Source of the DNA: Streptomyces sp. NRRL S-350
Lineage (GTDB): Bacteria > Actinomycetota > Actinomycetes > Streptomycetales > Streptomycetaceae
Reading direction: 5' to 3'
Assembly: GCF_000719705.1 (NCBI RefSeq)
Contig: NZ_JOHO01000013.1
Span: forward strand, 90,184-154,183
Length of the DNA: 64,000 bases
The translations under genes and the position numbers were made by a program. Below the pieces are notes generated by a model. That model worked only from the letters and a program-made list of their open reading frames with translations. It made no database searches and had not been told where the DNA came from. Shown here piece after piece: positions 51,772-59,020 of the stretch (its first letter is position 1; the number at the start of each line of letters is the position of its first letter).

Positions 51772-51999
51772 GTGATGTTCAAGGGTGGGCGAGAGCCGAC
51801 AGCCGAAGAGACCGCCCGTCAGATCGGCGTCAACCTGATGGACCTGGCGGTGGTCCTGGCTCCGTTCTTCGACGTGGCTGACGGCATCAAGCGGGAGATG
51901 CTCGGCCGCGGCTGGTCGTCAGCCGCAGCCGAGGCTGCTGCCCTGGAATGGCTGCTGGGCATGCTGCGCCGCATGACGGCCGAGGCCGGACGTCAATGA
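51772..51999 (+). CDS. Small helical protein (75 aa)
   Basis: GTG 51772 lies 8 bases after GAAGGGA; GTG 51766 and ATG 51775 are alternatives in the same frame. The helical residues ETARQIGVNLMDLAVVLAPF and AAALEWLLGMLRR may pair with another chain. It is not recognised. Confidence 0.55.
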   Translation: MMFKGGREPTAEETARQIGVNLMDLAVVLAPFFDVADGIKREMLGRGWSSAAAEAAALEWLLGMLRRMTAEAGRQ

Positions 52000-52351
52000 C
52001 GCTCCGGACGACGCTGTCCAGGCATCCGCCCTGGTGACGGCCCTTTCGCTGGCCAAGCGGAAGCGGTGGTCGCCATTCCTATTAGTGCGACGCGAGTGCC
52101 GGTCCCGGTCTAGAGTGAGCCGGGCGGGTCGTTGGCTACGTCCGGTAACAAGGGGGTACGCTACAGCCTTGGCGTCTTTGCCCTGACGGGCAGTGACATG
52201 ACCTCGCCTCAAAAATCGAACTGGGGCCTTCCCGGTCTCGCGCGGCGTCGGAACCGCGTGTGCGAGTGGGAGACCCCAGGTGCAGTAGCGCCCGTTCGTG
52301 GAAGTCCGGGCCTTCTGCCGACGACACACAACCCGTCTTAGAGGAAGCGCA
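52000..52351. other. Intergenic region; third copy of the repeat core
   Basis: The gap holds the 12-base core TCCTATTAGTGC at 52077-52088 (leftward orientation, shared with copies A and B) and a TAGAGT box near 52111. There is no convincing gene: the 52132 frame has no ribosome site. Because it precedes the Rep-like gene it could contain a replication origin, but I see no iterons. Confidence 0.4.
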
Positions 52352-52513
52352 GTGCCGCAGGCCGATGATAGCGGGCGCCTGCCCGCATCCACTACCCCGA
52401 CCCGCCTTGCCGCCGTCGAGCATCCCGCTCCGGCGCCGCATGGCGGGTCGTCGTGTTCCCGGACCGGATCTGGTCAGGGTGGTTCTCCCGAGAAGGCAGA
52501 GAGTATGAGGTAA
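52352..52513 (+). CDS. Possible small protein (53 aa)
   Basis: GTG 52352 lies 5 bases after GAGGAA and ends TAA 52511-52513. The composition is Ser/Gly/Pro-rich and disordered. The good ribosome site is the main support; it may be a leader peptide of the Rep-like gene. Confidence 0.35.
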   Translation: MPQADDSGRLPASTTPTRLAAVEHPAPAPHGGSSCSRTGSGQGGSPEKAESMR

Positions 52514-52732
52514 GCCGCACGTAGGCAGCCCTCCGGGCCGCCAGGCCGGCCGAGATGTTCCACCATCTCAAGGCCAGCCGCAATGTCACCCCGCCGGGTC
52601 GAGTACCAGCTCTTCCCTGCGGACTTCACCCCCGAAGGCCTCCGGTTTCCAGGCCACCGGCCGACGGGGTTCACACCCAGAGCACCGAGACGGGGCTCTG
52701 TCGCGCCCTCTTCAGGAAGGAGGCGCACCATC

Positions 52733-54025
52733 ATGGTGCCTTACCACGCCCCTGTTCGCCAATCCACCGAGAATGCAAGCGCGTCGAAGTCCACCCGGAA
52801 GTGGTCGCCTGCCCGGACTGAGACCATCACCGGCACCACGTCCCGGCGGACTACCCCGGCCCGGTGGTGGCGCGACGTTCAGATCGCCTACCAGGCCGGA
52901 CTCATCCCCGGGGCGACAGCCACCACGCTGACTGTCGCTCAGGACCTCGTTCCCCGCATGGACTGGACCACTGGTCGGGTCCGCTACTGCTGGGCCGGTG
53001 TGATGAACCGCACAGGCCTATCCCGGACCGCCGTCGCCACCCACATCCGCCACCTACGCGCCGCCGGCTGGCTTGCCTGGGCCGAGCACGGCAGCCACTT
53101 CAACTCCAAGCGGGCCCGCGGCCAGGAGGGATACGCAGCGACGGCGACGGTGTACGCCGCCGTGGTCCCTCCACTGTTCGACCAGCACGTCGGAAACCGG
53201 ATCGAGGGCACGGGGTACACCGCCCGGGTCATCGGGGTGACCGAGCGGGGCCGCCAGGAGCGCATCGACCGGGTTCAGCAGGACGCGGCGGCAAAGGCGT
53301 CGCGTACCCCTTCCTTGAGGGTGGTTAAGGAAGAGGGTCAGGTTCAGGTAAGTGATGGGTTTTCAACTACCACGCACGCGCGGCCGACGAAAAGCAAGCC
53401 CCGGAGGACGATTCTCGGAGCAACGGTCACCCGGGCCATGGCCGACCGCGCCGAGCGGGCTGCCCGGTACATCCGGCCACTGGTGACCTGGTGCCAGACT
53501 GCGAGCCTTCGGCAGCTGTCATGGACACTGCTCGACCTGGTCGCCCGAGGCTGGGACGAGATCCGCATCCTGGTGTGGGTCCGCGAGCAGGCGAAGACCG
53601 CTCGCGGAGGGGTGATCTGGCGGCCCGACCGGCCGCACCGCTACCTGGCCGCGTGTCTTCACCTGGAGCGCATCCTGGAGGCGGAAGCAGCCCAGCGCGC
53701 TGCCGAAGCCGAGAACCGCGCCGCTCCGGACACCAACCCGGAGTGGATGGCCTGGCTCGACACCCGGTCTGCGGCGGCCAAGGTGCCCCCACCGGACATT
53801 CAGCCGGAACCGGACCTGACAGTTGACGGGCTCACCCTGGAGGAGATCAACGACCTGCGCACCCAGGCCCGGGGAGAACTCGCAGCAGGCCGAGGGGAAC
53901 TGGTGCGGGTCATGGTCGAGGCCCACGGTCTGGACGTCGCCCGCCGACTGCTCGGTCAGGTCGTAGACCCGGCACTACGCCTCTCCTGGGTGTCCCGGCG
54001 GACCCGACTGGCGGTGGTGGCATGA
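52733..54025 (+). CDS. Rep-like winged-helix replication protein
   Basis: ATG 52733 lies 9 bases after AAGGAGG; 430 residues. Residues 43-115 read ARWWRDVQIAYQAGLIPGAT, then RVRYCWAGVMNRTGLSRTAV and ATHIRHLRAAGWLAW, a winged helix like those in initiator proteins of actinobacterial plasmids. The middle is basic. Residues 235-320 form a second helical domain and the C-terminus is acidic. It overlaps the DciA-like gene by four bases, which supports a replication role. No ATPase motif is seen, so it is not a helicase. Confidence 0.6.
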   Translation: MVPYHAPVRQSTENASASKSTRKWSPARTETITGTTSRRTTPARWWRDVQIAYQAGLIPGATATTLTVAQDLVPRMDWTTGRVRYCWAGVMNRTGLSRTAVATHIRHLRAAGWLAWAEHGSHFNSKRARGQEGYAATATVYAAVVPPLFDQHVGNRIEGTGYTARVIGVTERGRQERIDRVQQDAAAKASRTPSLRVVKEEGQVQVSDGFSTTTHARPTKSKPRRTILGATVTRAMADRAERAARYIRPLVTWCQTASLRQLSWTLLDLVARGWDEIRILVWVREQAKTARGGVIWRPDRPHRYLAACLHLERILEAEAAQRAAEAENRAAPDTNPEWMAWLDTRSAAAKVPPPDIQPEPDLTVDGLTLEEINDLRTQARGELAAGRGELVRVMVEAHGLDVARRLLGQVVDPALRLSWVSRRTRLAVVA

Positions 54026-54801
54026 GGGACCACGCGCCGGTCGGACCCGACCTTGCCCGGATAGCACTCGCCCAGGCCCGGGAAGCCGCTCGGCAGCGAA
54101 CATTCGCACCCAAGCGAGCCGAGCCCAAGACGCCGAAAAGGGCGGCTGCCCACTCCGGAGGCCGTGAGCCAGCGGCCTTCGCCGCAGTGCTCGAGCGCCT
54201 GGTGGAGGAGGCAGGCTGGAAGCGCGGCGCCTCCGCCGGCAGCATCCTCGACCAGTGGCCCGGGCTCGTCGGTCCGGACCGCGCGAAGAACTGGCGCGCT
54301 GTCGGGTACGACCCGAGCGCCAAAGTCCTGACCATCAGCGCAACGAGCGCAGCCTGGTCCACGGCGCTGCGCTTGGAGCAGGCCCGTCTCCTCGCGCTCC
54401 TGGAGCAACGGTTCCCCGGGACCGTCGGCAGCATCCGGGTGCGCACCGGCACTACCCACCCGGCAGAGCCCGAGCCGGTCGACCAGCACCGGCCTGTGTC
54501 CGCGGGGCGCCCAACGCTCAAGGGCTGGAGCGGGCAGCCGCCCGGGGTTGAGTACTGCGCTGTGCGACAGCAGCTGCGTACCGCGAAGAACAGCCCCGAG
54601 GACAGCGAGGCGGTCAATCCGTTCCTGCCCGTGGGGTACGGCCGGCTGGGACGCGAACCGGAGGACCGGTTCCTGCCCGGCCGCGATCTGGCCCGTGCTG
54701 TGGCCGAAGCCCAGCAGTTCTCCTCTGCTCGGCGCTCGCTCGAATCCCACTACCGCGCACTTGCCACCGCACGTCAGCAACGAAGGGAGCAACCAACGTG
54801 A
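54022..54801 (+). CDS. DciA/DUF721-family helicase loader-like protein
   Basis: ATG 54022 overlaps the Rep-like stop. 259 residues. Residues 55-145 match DUF721: L-V-E-E-A-G-W, SILDQWPGLVGPDRAKNWRA, then KVLTISATSAAWSTALRLEQ, ALLEQRFPGTVGSIRVRTG. In bacteria DciA loads the replicative helicase DnaB; streptomycetes have a chromosomal copy near recF. The phage copy probably brings host DnaB to the Rep-bound origin. The C-terminal 100 residues are not family-conserved. Confidence 0.75.
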   Translation: MRDHAPVGPDLARIALAQAREAARQRTFAPKRAEPKTPKRAAAHSGGREPAAFAAVLERLVEEAGWKRGASAGSILDQWPGLVGPDRAKNWRAVGYDPSAKVLTISATSAAWSTALRLEQARLLALLEQRFPGTVGSIRVRTGTTHPAEPEPVDQHRPVSAGRPTLKGWSGQPPGVEYCAVRQQLRTAKNSPEDSEAVNPFLPVGYGRLGREPEDRFLPGRDLARAVAEAQQFSSARRSLESHYRALATARQQRREQPT

Positions 54802-55007
54802 ACGACACCGGGTCAGCCGCCAGCGCCCCGCGGGCTTGCCTGCTCCACCACGACGTCCATCCGATGACCAGCGTGTGCTGGGAGGCGGTGTCCGCCTGGG
54901 TCGGCAGCGAGAAGACCCGCTACCCGCACCGCACCGTCTGGGAACTCCAGGACGCTTACGAACTCACGTTCGAGCGCTCCCTACTCGATCAGCTCGTTAA
55001 CACCTGA
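54798..55007 (+). CDS. Small hypothetical protein (69 aa)
   Basis: GTG 54798 overlaps the upstream stop and follows AAGGGAG. The small helical protein carries C-L-L-H-H-D-V-H and HRTVWELQDAYELTFERSLL. No family is recognised; it is coupled to the DciA-like gene. Confidence 0.6.
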   Translation: MNDTGSAASAPRACLLHHDVHPMTSVCWEAVSAWVGSEKTRYPHRTVWELQDAYELTFERSLLDQLVNT

Positions 55008-55025
55008 ACCCCCGAGGAGACTTCC

Positions 55026-55232
55026 GTGGCAACGATCGCTTCCGGCCTGTCTGCACGCCAGCTTCAGGCTCTGCAGCAGACCACCCTTCTTGCCCGGCGC
55101 GCGCGGGCCGCCTCACCCGGCCACATGGATCGAGCTGGCGTTGACCAGCTGTTTCTCGAGCCCCACTACATCGACGGGCTGCCGTACCACGAAACCCGGG
55201 GCTTGACGGGCCCTTTTGACGACTGGGACTGA
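55026..55232 (+). CDS. Small hypothetical protein (68 aa)
   Basis: GTG 55026 follows CGAGGAG. Residues 6-32 form a helix (GLSARQLQALQQTTLLARRA); the end is acidic. It is the last gene of the Rep-DciA operon. Confidence 0.6.
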   Translation: MATIASGLSARQLQALQQTTLLARRARAASPGHMDRAGVDQLFLEPHYIDGLPYHETRGLTGPFDDWD

Positions 55233-55358
55233 CCTCTGAATTCCGCAACAACACATCGGACAGGATCAAGAGTTCAAGGGCCGAGCAACTTCGGTCATCA
55301 GTGGCGGAGAACCGCCGCCGTCGTGACAGAGGCTGACGAAGTGTCTAGAATCCCCGGC

Positions 55359-55429
55359 TGGGAGTACGCCTCCCAACTACCTCGCTACCCCCGCCAGATG
55401 GCGGGGGTAGAGGGGGCTCATACCCCCCT
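55359..55429. ncRNA. Three consecutive hairpins, possible structured RNA
   Basis: Stems at 55359-55375 (TGGGAG/CTCCCA), 55385-55410 (11 pairs, loop AGAT) and 55411-55429 (AGGGGG/CCCCCT) follow one another within 71 bases in a 354-base gap. They could be a regulatory RNA, an attenuator or part of a replication origin. Strand and promoter are not known. Confidence 0.4.
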
Positions 55430-55586
55430 TGCTGCACTGTCAATCCTTGTCGGCAACACGGTGTCAGTGCAGGAGGGGGGAAATGACAATGGCCATAAGA
55501 GACTCTTAAATCCTGGCCGTGCACTAGCGCCTTCGAGGGGTTTTTGAAACCCTTTGCCTGCCGGACCCACGATCGGAGCCCTCTGC
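55430..55586. other. Gap between the triple hairpin and the 55587 gene
   Basis: This stretch contains the palindrome TAAGAG-A-CTCTTA (55496-55508) and the hairpin GGGTTT/AAACCC at 55537-55551. A frame at 55323-55547 has no ribosome site and is not accepted as a gene. Confidence 0.4.
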
Positions 55587-55967
55587 ATGTCCCCGAGTGC
55601 CGCGTTGACCGACGACGTACCCGAGCATCGGTCACCCCGTCTCGCTCCCGTGGTGAACCTCGCGTCCTGGCAGGCCCGGTCGGCGTCCGCCGCTGCCGCC
55701 GATGAGGCAGTCTCCCAAGCACGCGAACACTGGACCAGGGTTCTCACCACAGCCGGTCTGAGCTGGTCAGCTCCCAGCTCGGTGAGCCAGGTCGTCACCG
55801 TCGTCGCCGAAGAACTGGAACGCCTCGTCGGCGGCCTGCACGCGATACGCGAAGGCGGCGGGCCTCTCGGCTTGCCCCCCAACCCCGACGCCGGTCTCGA
55901 CCTCACCGGCGCCCTGGCGGTCCTGGAACTGCTGAAGGACCTCGAGGACGTGGCCAAGGCCCGCTAG
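55587..55967 (+). CDS. Helical hypothetical protein (126 aa)
   Basis: ATG 55587. Residues 28-85 are helical (SASAAAADEAVSQAREHWTR, VSQVVTVVAEELERLVGGLH). A C-terminal helix (GALAVLELLKDLEDVAKAR) follows a Pro-rich turn. It is not recognised. It converges on the LuxR-type gene with a 4-base overlap. Confidence 0.6.
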   Translation: MSPSAALTDDVPEHRSPRLAPVVNLASWQARSASAAAADEAVSQAREHWTRVLTTAGLSWSAPSSVSQVVTVVAEELERLVGGLHAIREGGGPLGLPPNPDAGLDLTGALAVLELLKDLEDVAKAR

Positions 55968-57025
55968 TCCAGGTGCTGCTCCCGGCTGGTAGCCCACCAG
56001 TAGATGACCTGATCGCGGGTCGGGACCGTCTGGAACTCACCGAGCTCGGCGAGTCTCCGTCGGAGCGCGCCCAGTGCCTGCTTGACTCGGCTCACCGAGA
56101 CGGACAACTCCCGCGCGATGACCTCGTAGGTGCGGCCGGCGACCAGTGAGCGCAGGATCGACCGTTCCTGCTGCGTGGTCACCGGCCCGGTCCCCTGGTC
56201 GTCGCTGCGGTCGGCCTGCCATGGCTCGGCGCGGTCCCAGGCGAGATTGAAGACCTCGACGATGAACGCCACCATCGCCGGGGCGGTCACGATCCAGGCC
56301 GGCGCCGAGCCCTTCTCCGGCGGCGTGTGGAAGCTGGGGATGAACGCGGTGGACTCATCGATGACGATGAGGCGGGTAAATGGCGCGGCCAGCAGGCGGA
56401 CCTGGGCGCCGAGGCCGGTCATGTAGTCCACCCACTCCCGGGTAGCGGTCCCGTCCGATCCCGGGGCGATCGCGCTGGAGTGGTAGAGCGTGCGCATGGC
56501 GACGCCGCGGCGGATCGCCTTGCTGTCCCGTTCCCAGGAGTACGCCAGCTTCTTCGGGGAGCGGGCCCCGCCGGGCTGTGCGGTCAGAAGGCTATGGCTG
56601 GCGCCCTCGATCTTCTCATCAATGGCGTAGTTCACGTTGCAGCCGTAGACGTACTCGATGCCGTTGGTCGAGGTGCAGCCTTCCCTGGACAGGCTCCCCA
56701 TGAGGATGTGGAGACCGCGAACCTTGTCCAAGGTCTCCTGCAGGGTGTCCAGGGCCGTGGCCGTCGCGCGACGTTCGAACACCTCCAGCGGTACTGCGGT
56801 GTACCGACCTGGCTCGACGCTCGCCGGCACCAGCAGGCCCAGTGTGAGCAGAAGGTCCAGGTATGGGCTGTCGTCCGGGATGCGCTCGTGGCGAAGGGCG
56901 CGCTGCCAGAGGACAAGCGCAGGTCGCGGCAAGGCGCCTGACGTCAGGGCAGCCGCTGCGGCCGCCGCTTTGTCCGATTCTTCAGTATTCAACGATGTAC
57001 CTTCGGACACCGGACGGACGTGCAC
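55964..57025 (-). CDS. LuxR-type regulator with TrmB-like sensor region
   Basis: GTG 57025 follows GGGGAG (353 residues); TTG 56992 after GAAGG is an alternative. Residues 35-130 resemble a TrmB-like winged region (LPRPALVLWQRALRHERIPD, DLLLTLGLLVPASVEPGRYT). Residues 130-265 form a PLD/TrmB-like effector domain (IRRGVAMRTLYHSSAIAP, VRLLAAPFTRLIVIDESTAF). Residues 285-340 are the LuxR HTH (TTQQERSILRSLVAGRTYEV, IARELSVSVSRVKQALGALR). It is divergent from the DSTWG peptide gene, 124 bases away, so it probably controls and senses it. Confidence 0.8.
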   Translation of the reverse strand: MHVRPVSEGTSLNTEESDKAAAAAAALTSGALPRPALVLWQRALRHERIPDDSPYLDLLLTLGLLVPASVEPGRYTAVPLEVFERRATATALDTLQETLDKVRGLHILMGSLSREGCTSTNGIEYVYGCNVNYAIDEKIEGASHSLLTAQPGGARSPKKLAYSWERDSKAIRRGVAMRTLYHSSAIAPGSDGTATREWVDYMTGLGAQVRLLAAPFTRLIVIDESTAFIPSFHTPPEKGSAPAWIVTAPAMVAFIVEVFNLAWDRAEPWQADRSDDQGTGPVTTQQERSILRSLVAGRTYEVIARELSVSVSRVKQALGALRRRLAELGEFQTVPTRDQVIYWWATSREQHLD

Positions 57026-57072
57026 CAACGCTCCCCTTGATCGGCATATGCGGTCAGGGCGAACCTTAGTGC

Positions 57073-57092
57073 GGATGATCATCCAATTGCAC
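57073..57092. promoter_or_regulatory. Operator palindrome and -35 box in the LuxR/peptide divergent region
   Basis: GGATGATCATCC (57073-57084) is a perfect 12-bp palindrome. TTGCAC at 57087-57092 is a good -35 for the rightward peptide gene, but the -10 17 bases later (TACCGG) is poor, which fits a promoter that needs an activator. The palindrome is the obvious site for the LuxR-type regulator. Confidence 0.5.
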
Positions 57093-57149
57093 TCAAACCA
57101 ACGGCCTAGTACCGGCCACCGAATCCCATCCACCGATCCGAGAGACCCG

Positions 57150-57407
57150 ATGTACCTCACAACCAACCTCCGCCGCGCCGCCGTAGCCGTCCTGCTGCCC
57201 GTCCTGGCAGCCCTCGCCCTGTACAGCACCTACGCCACCACCCGAGCCAGCGCAGCCGACTCCACCTGGGGCCACGGTGACCAGGACACCGCGGTCGTCG
57301 CGGACTCCACCTGGGGCGTGATCGCGCCACCTCCGGTTGGCGATCAGACCGGTCGGACCGGCCAGGACCAGAACCCGGACACCCCGGACGACTCCACCTG
57401 GGGCTGA
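57150..57407 (+). CDS. Secreted peptide precursor with three DSTWG repeats
   Basis: ATG 57150; 85 residues. Residues 1-35 are a signal peptide: LRR, then a hydrophobic core AAVAVLLPVLAALALY and an A-S-A cleavage-like site. The predicted mature part (about 50 residues) carries D-S-T-W-G at 37-41, 52-56 and 81-85, the last exactly at the C-terminus, joined by Pro/Gly/Asp linkers. The repeats are identical in DNA too (GACTCCACCTGGGGC at 57258, 57303 and 57390). It is divergent from the LuxR-type gene. The design suggests release of a short Trp-containing signal peptide. Confidence 0.7.
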   Translation: MYLTTNLRRAAVAVLLPVLAALALYSTYATTRASAADSTWGHGDQDTAVVADSTWGVIAPPPVGDQTGRTGQDQNPDTPDDSTWG

Positions 57408-57488
57408 ACTGATTCGTGGGCTGAGCTCGTCTGAGGGCTCGAGCCCAGAGTGCGGGGGCGGGTGCCAATAAACGGGGGGAACAGAGAA

Positions 57489-58016
57489 ATGCGCCACCAG
57501 CAGGCCCGGACGAACGCTGCTCACCGGGTCGCAGAAGACAACCACTGGATCACAGCCGGCTCTACGAGGGCGGGCGCGGTGGTGACAGGGGACCGGCCCG
57601 CGGCCGGCCCAGAGGTTCCGCTGAACCTGCGCGTGTATGAGGTCGCCGAGCTTCTTGACCGTGAGCTGGCGGAGTTCGCGCAGCGCCACGCCTCCGGACC
57701 TGCCCCGATCGGGCGCAAGAACTTGGCGGCGTACGCCTACTCCATCGCCCAGCAGGCCGACGCCAGCGCCCGAAGCGAGTACGAAGTGCTGCAGATGGCC
57801 TCGAACCTTCGCGCCGCGATGGAGACCGGGGATGCCGACCAGGCGGTGGGGAAGCTCACCTGCCCCGGTTGCCTCTGCTGGTCACTGATCAGCGCGCGCA
57901 TCCGCGGCCAGTGGCACTGCGTCTGCCTCAACCTGCGGTGTGCACCGACTCCTGACGCGCCGCGCAGCTGGGCGCTCGCGGACGTCGCCCGGCACAACCT
58001 CGGCGCAGCCTCGTGA
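57489..58016 (+). CDS. Cys-rich-tail protein (175 aa)
   Basis: ATG 57489 follows GGGGGAA. Residues 45-115 are helical (PLNLRVYEVAELLDRELAEF, AYSIAQQADASARSEYEVLQ). The end holds C-P-G-C-L-C-W and W-H-C-V-C-L-N-L-R-C, a zinc-like ribbon. Its stop overlaps the next gene (GTGA). It is not recognised. Confidence 0.65.
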   Translation: MRHQQARTNAAHRVAEDNHWITAGSTRAGAVVTGDRPAAGPEVPLNLRVYEVAELLDRELAEFAQRHASGPAPIGRKNLAAYAYSIAQQADASARSEYEVLQMASNLRAAMETGDADQAVGKLTCPGCLCWSLISARIRGQWHCVCLNLRCAPTPDAPRSWALADVARHNLGAAS

Positions 58017-58294
58017 CCGCCCGGACGAGGCCGGCCTGCCCGACCCGTCGTTACCTGTCTGGTCGGCCCCGAGATCTGGTCACGTGGGCGCAGGCCGCTG
58101 AGGCCATCGCGCAGTCGCCTCATCCGATGTCGGAGCGCAACCTGCGTCGGCTGTACCGGATGTACGGAGGGTGCGTGTACCGGCTGGTCGGCGTCCGCGG
58201 TGAGCTGGTGAGCAGGACCGCGGTGTTCGAGTGGCACCGCAACTACTGGAGAGGCTGGTCGCAGGCCCCGGCGCGACCCCCCGCGCGCCGTTAG
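58013..58294 (+). CDS. Small HTH protein (93 aa)
   Basis: GTG 58013 overlaps the upstream stop. Residues 22-70 (LVTWAQAAEAIAQSPHPMSE, RNLRRLYRMYGG) look like a helix-turn-helix with a wing, and the tail is basic. It probably binds DNA. Confidence 0.6.
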   Translation: MTARTRPACPTRRYLSGRPRDLVTWAQAAEAIAQSPHPMSERNLRRLYRMYGGCVYRLVGVRGELVSRTAVFEWHRNYWRGWSQAPARPPARR

Positions 58295-58304
58295 TAGATC
58301 CGCG

Positions 58305-58345
58305 CACGAATGCCCTGGACAGGCCACCTGACCAGGGCATTCGTG
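58305..58345. terminator. Strong hairpin before the second early promoter
   Basis: A perfect 14-pair stem (58305-58318 with 58332-58345) followed by TT. It isolates the upstream genes from the promoter at 58363. Confidence 0.75.
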
Positions 58346-58362
58346 TTTCCGCCACCCCTCTA

Positions 58363-58396
58363 CTCAATTGCGCGCGCATTTGAGCAGAGCTAGGAT
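58363..58396 (+). promoter_or_regulatory. Promoter with palindromic operator over the -35 box (copy 2)
   Basis: The near-palindrome 58363-58384 (CTCAA...TTGAG around GCGCGC) includes -35 TTGCGC (58368-58373). A 17-base spacer leads to -10 TAGGAT (58391-58396). The spacing and operator match the promoter at 47449-47484, so both should answer to one regulator. Confidence 0.72.
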
Positions 58397-58418
58397 TGGT
58401 AGTGCCGAAAAGGACTCG

Positions 58419-58458
58419 TTGCGGGGCCCTTCGACATGCGCCGTCGAGGGCCCCGCAA
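58419..58458 (+). promoter_or_regulatory. 5' leader hairpin downstream of the 58363 promoter
   Basis: TTGCGGGGCCC (58419-58429) pairs with 58448-58458, and CGAC (58432-58435) with GTCG (58443-58446). It lies about 17 bases after the expected transcript start and before the 58486 gene. It could be a terminator-like attenuator or an mRNA stabiliser. Confidence 0.5.
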
Positions 58459-58485
58459 CGGCACACCAATCCCCGCGGAGCCCCC

Positions 58486-58878
58486 GTGAGCACTGTCCGT
58501 GATCCACCCATGCCCCAAACCGGCCGCAGCCCAGGATGCCGCCGCGTGCCGTGGGACACCCTCGACGCCGAGCAACAGCACCTCGTCACAACGGTCCTGG
58601 ACCTTCTAGGAACCGCCAACGGCCTCACCGAGGACGAAGCCCCCGTCACCGCGCCGCCGGCCAGGGCCACGCTCAGCACGCTGGCGGCCGCCGTCGCCGG
58701 TCTCACCGTCACCTCCGGAGCAGAGCTCGCCCAGTGCTACGACTGCACCGACCTGGTCGACGGATACGACACCAACGTGACCAACGGCGGAGTCATCATC
58801 TGCGACGACTGCCACCACCTCCGGAACGCCGCCGACCCGGACTTCTGGAGGCCCGATACCACCCGCTACGACGACTGA
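58486..58878 (+). CDS. Small Cys-containing protein (130 aa)
   Basis: GTG 58486 follows GGAG. A helical N-terminus leads to C-Y-D-C...C-D-D-C-H-H near residues 84-111, a likely zinc site. It is the first gene of the RusA-SSB operon; its function is unknown. Confidence 0.6.
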   Translation: MSTVRDPPMPQTGRSPGCRRVPWDTLDAEQQHLVTTVLDLLGTANGLTEDEAPVTAPPARATLSTLAAAVAGLTVTSGAELAQCYDCTDLVDGYDTNVTNGGVIICDDCHHLRNAADPDFWRPDTTRYDD

Positions 58879-59020
58879 TGCCCAACAGCCAGCCGCCAGC
58901 CGCGCGCCCCGCTCGGGTCTGCACCCGCCACGAGCCGCACCACAAACCCGCGAAGCCGGTCCCCTGCCGACTTCCCCGATCCCGTCCTGCAACCGGACGG
59001 TCCCCACCTAGGAGACGCCC

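Noticed and set aside
52132..52341. Rightward frame of 69 codons in the gap before the Rep-like gene
   Set aside because: No ribosome site and no protein-like pattern; more likely leader or origin sequence.
55323..55547. Rightward frame of 74 codons across the triple hairpin
   Set aside because: It has no ribosome site and the sequence is dominated by inverted repeats, so it is described as structured DNA/RNA.
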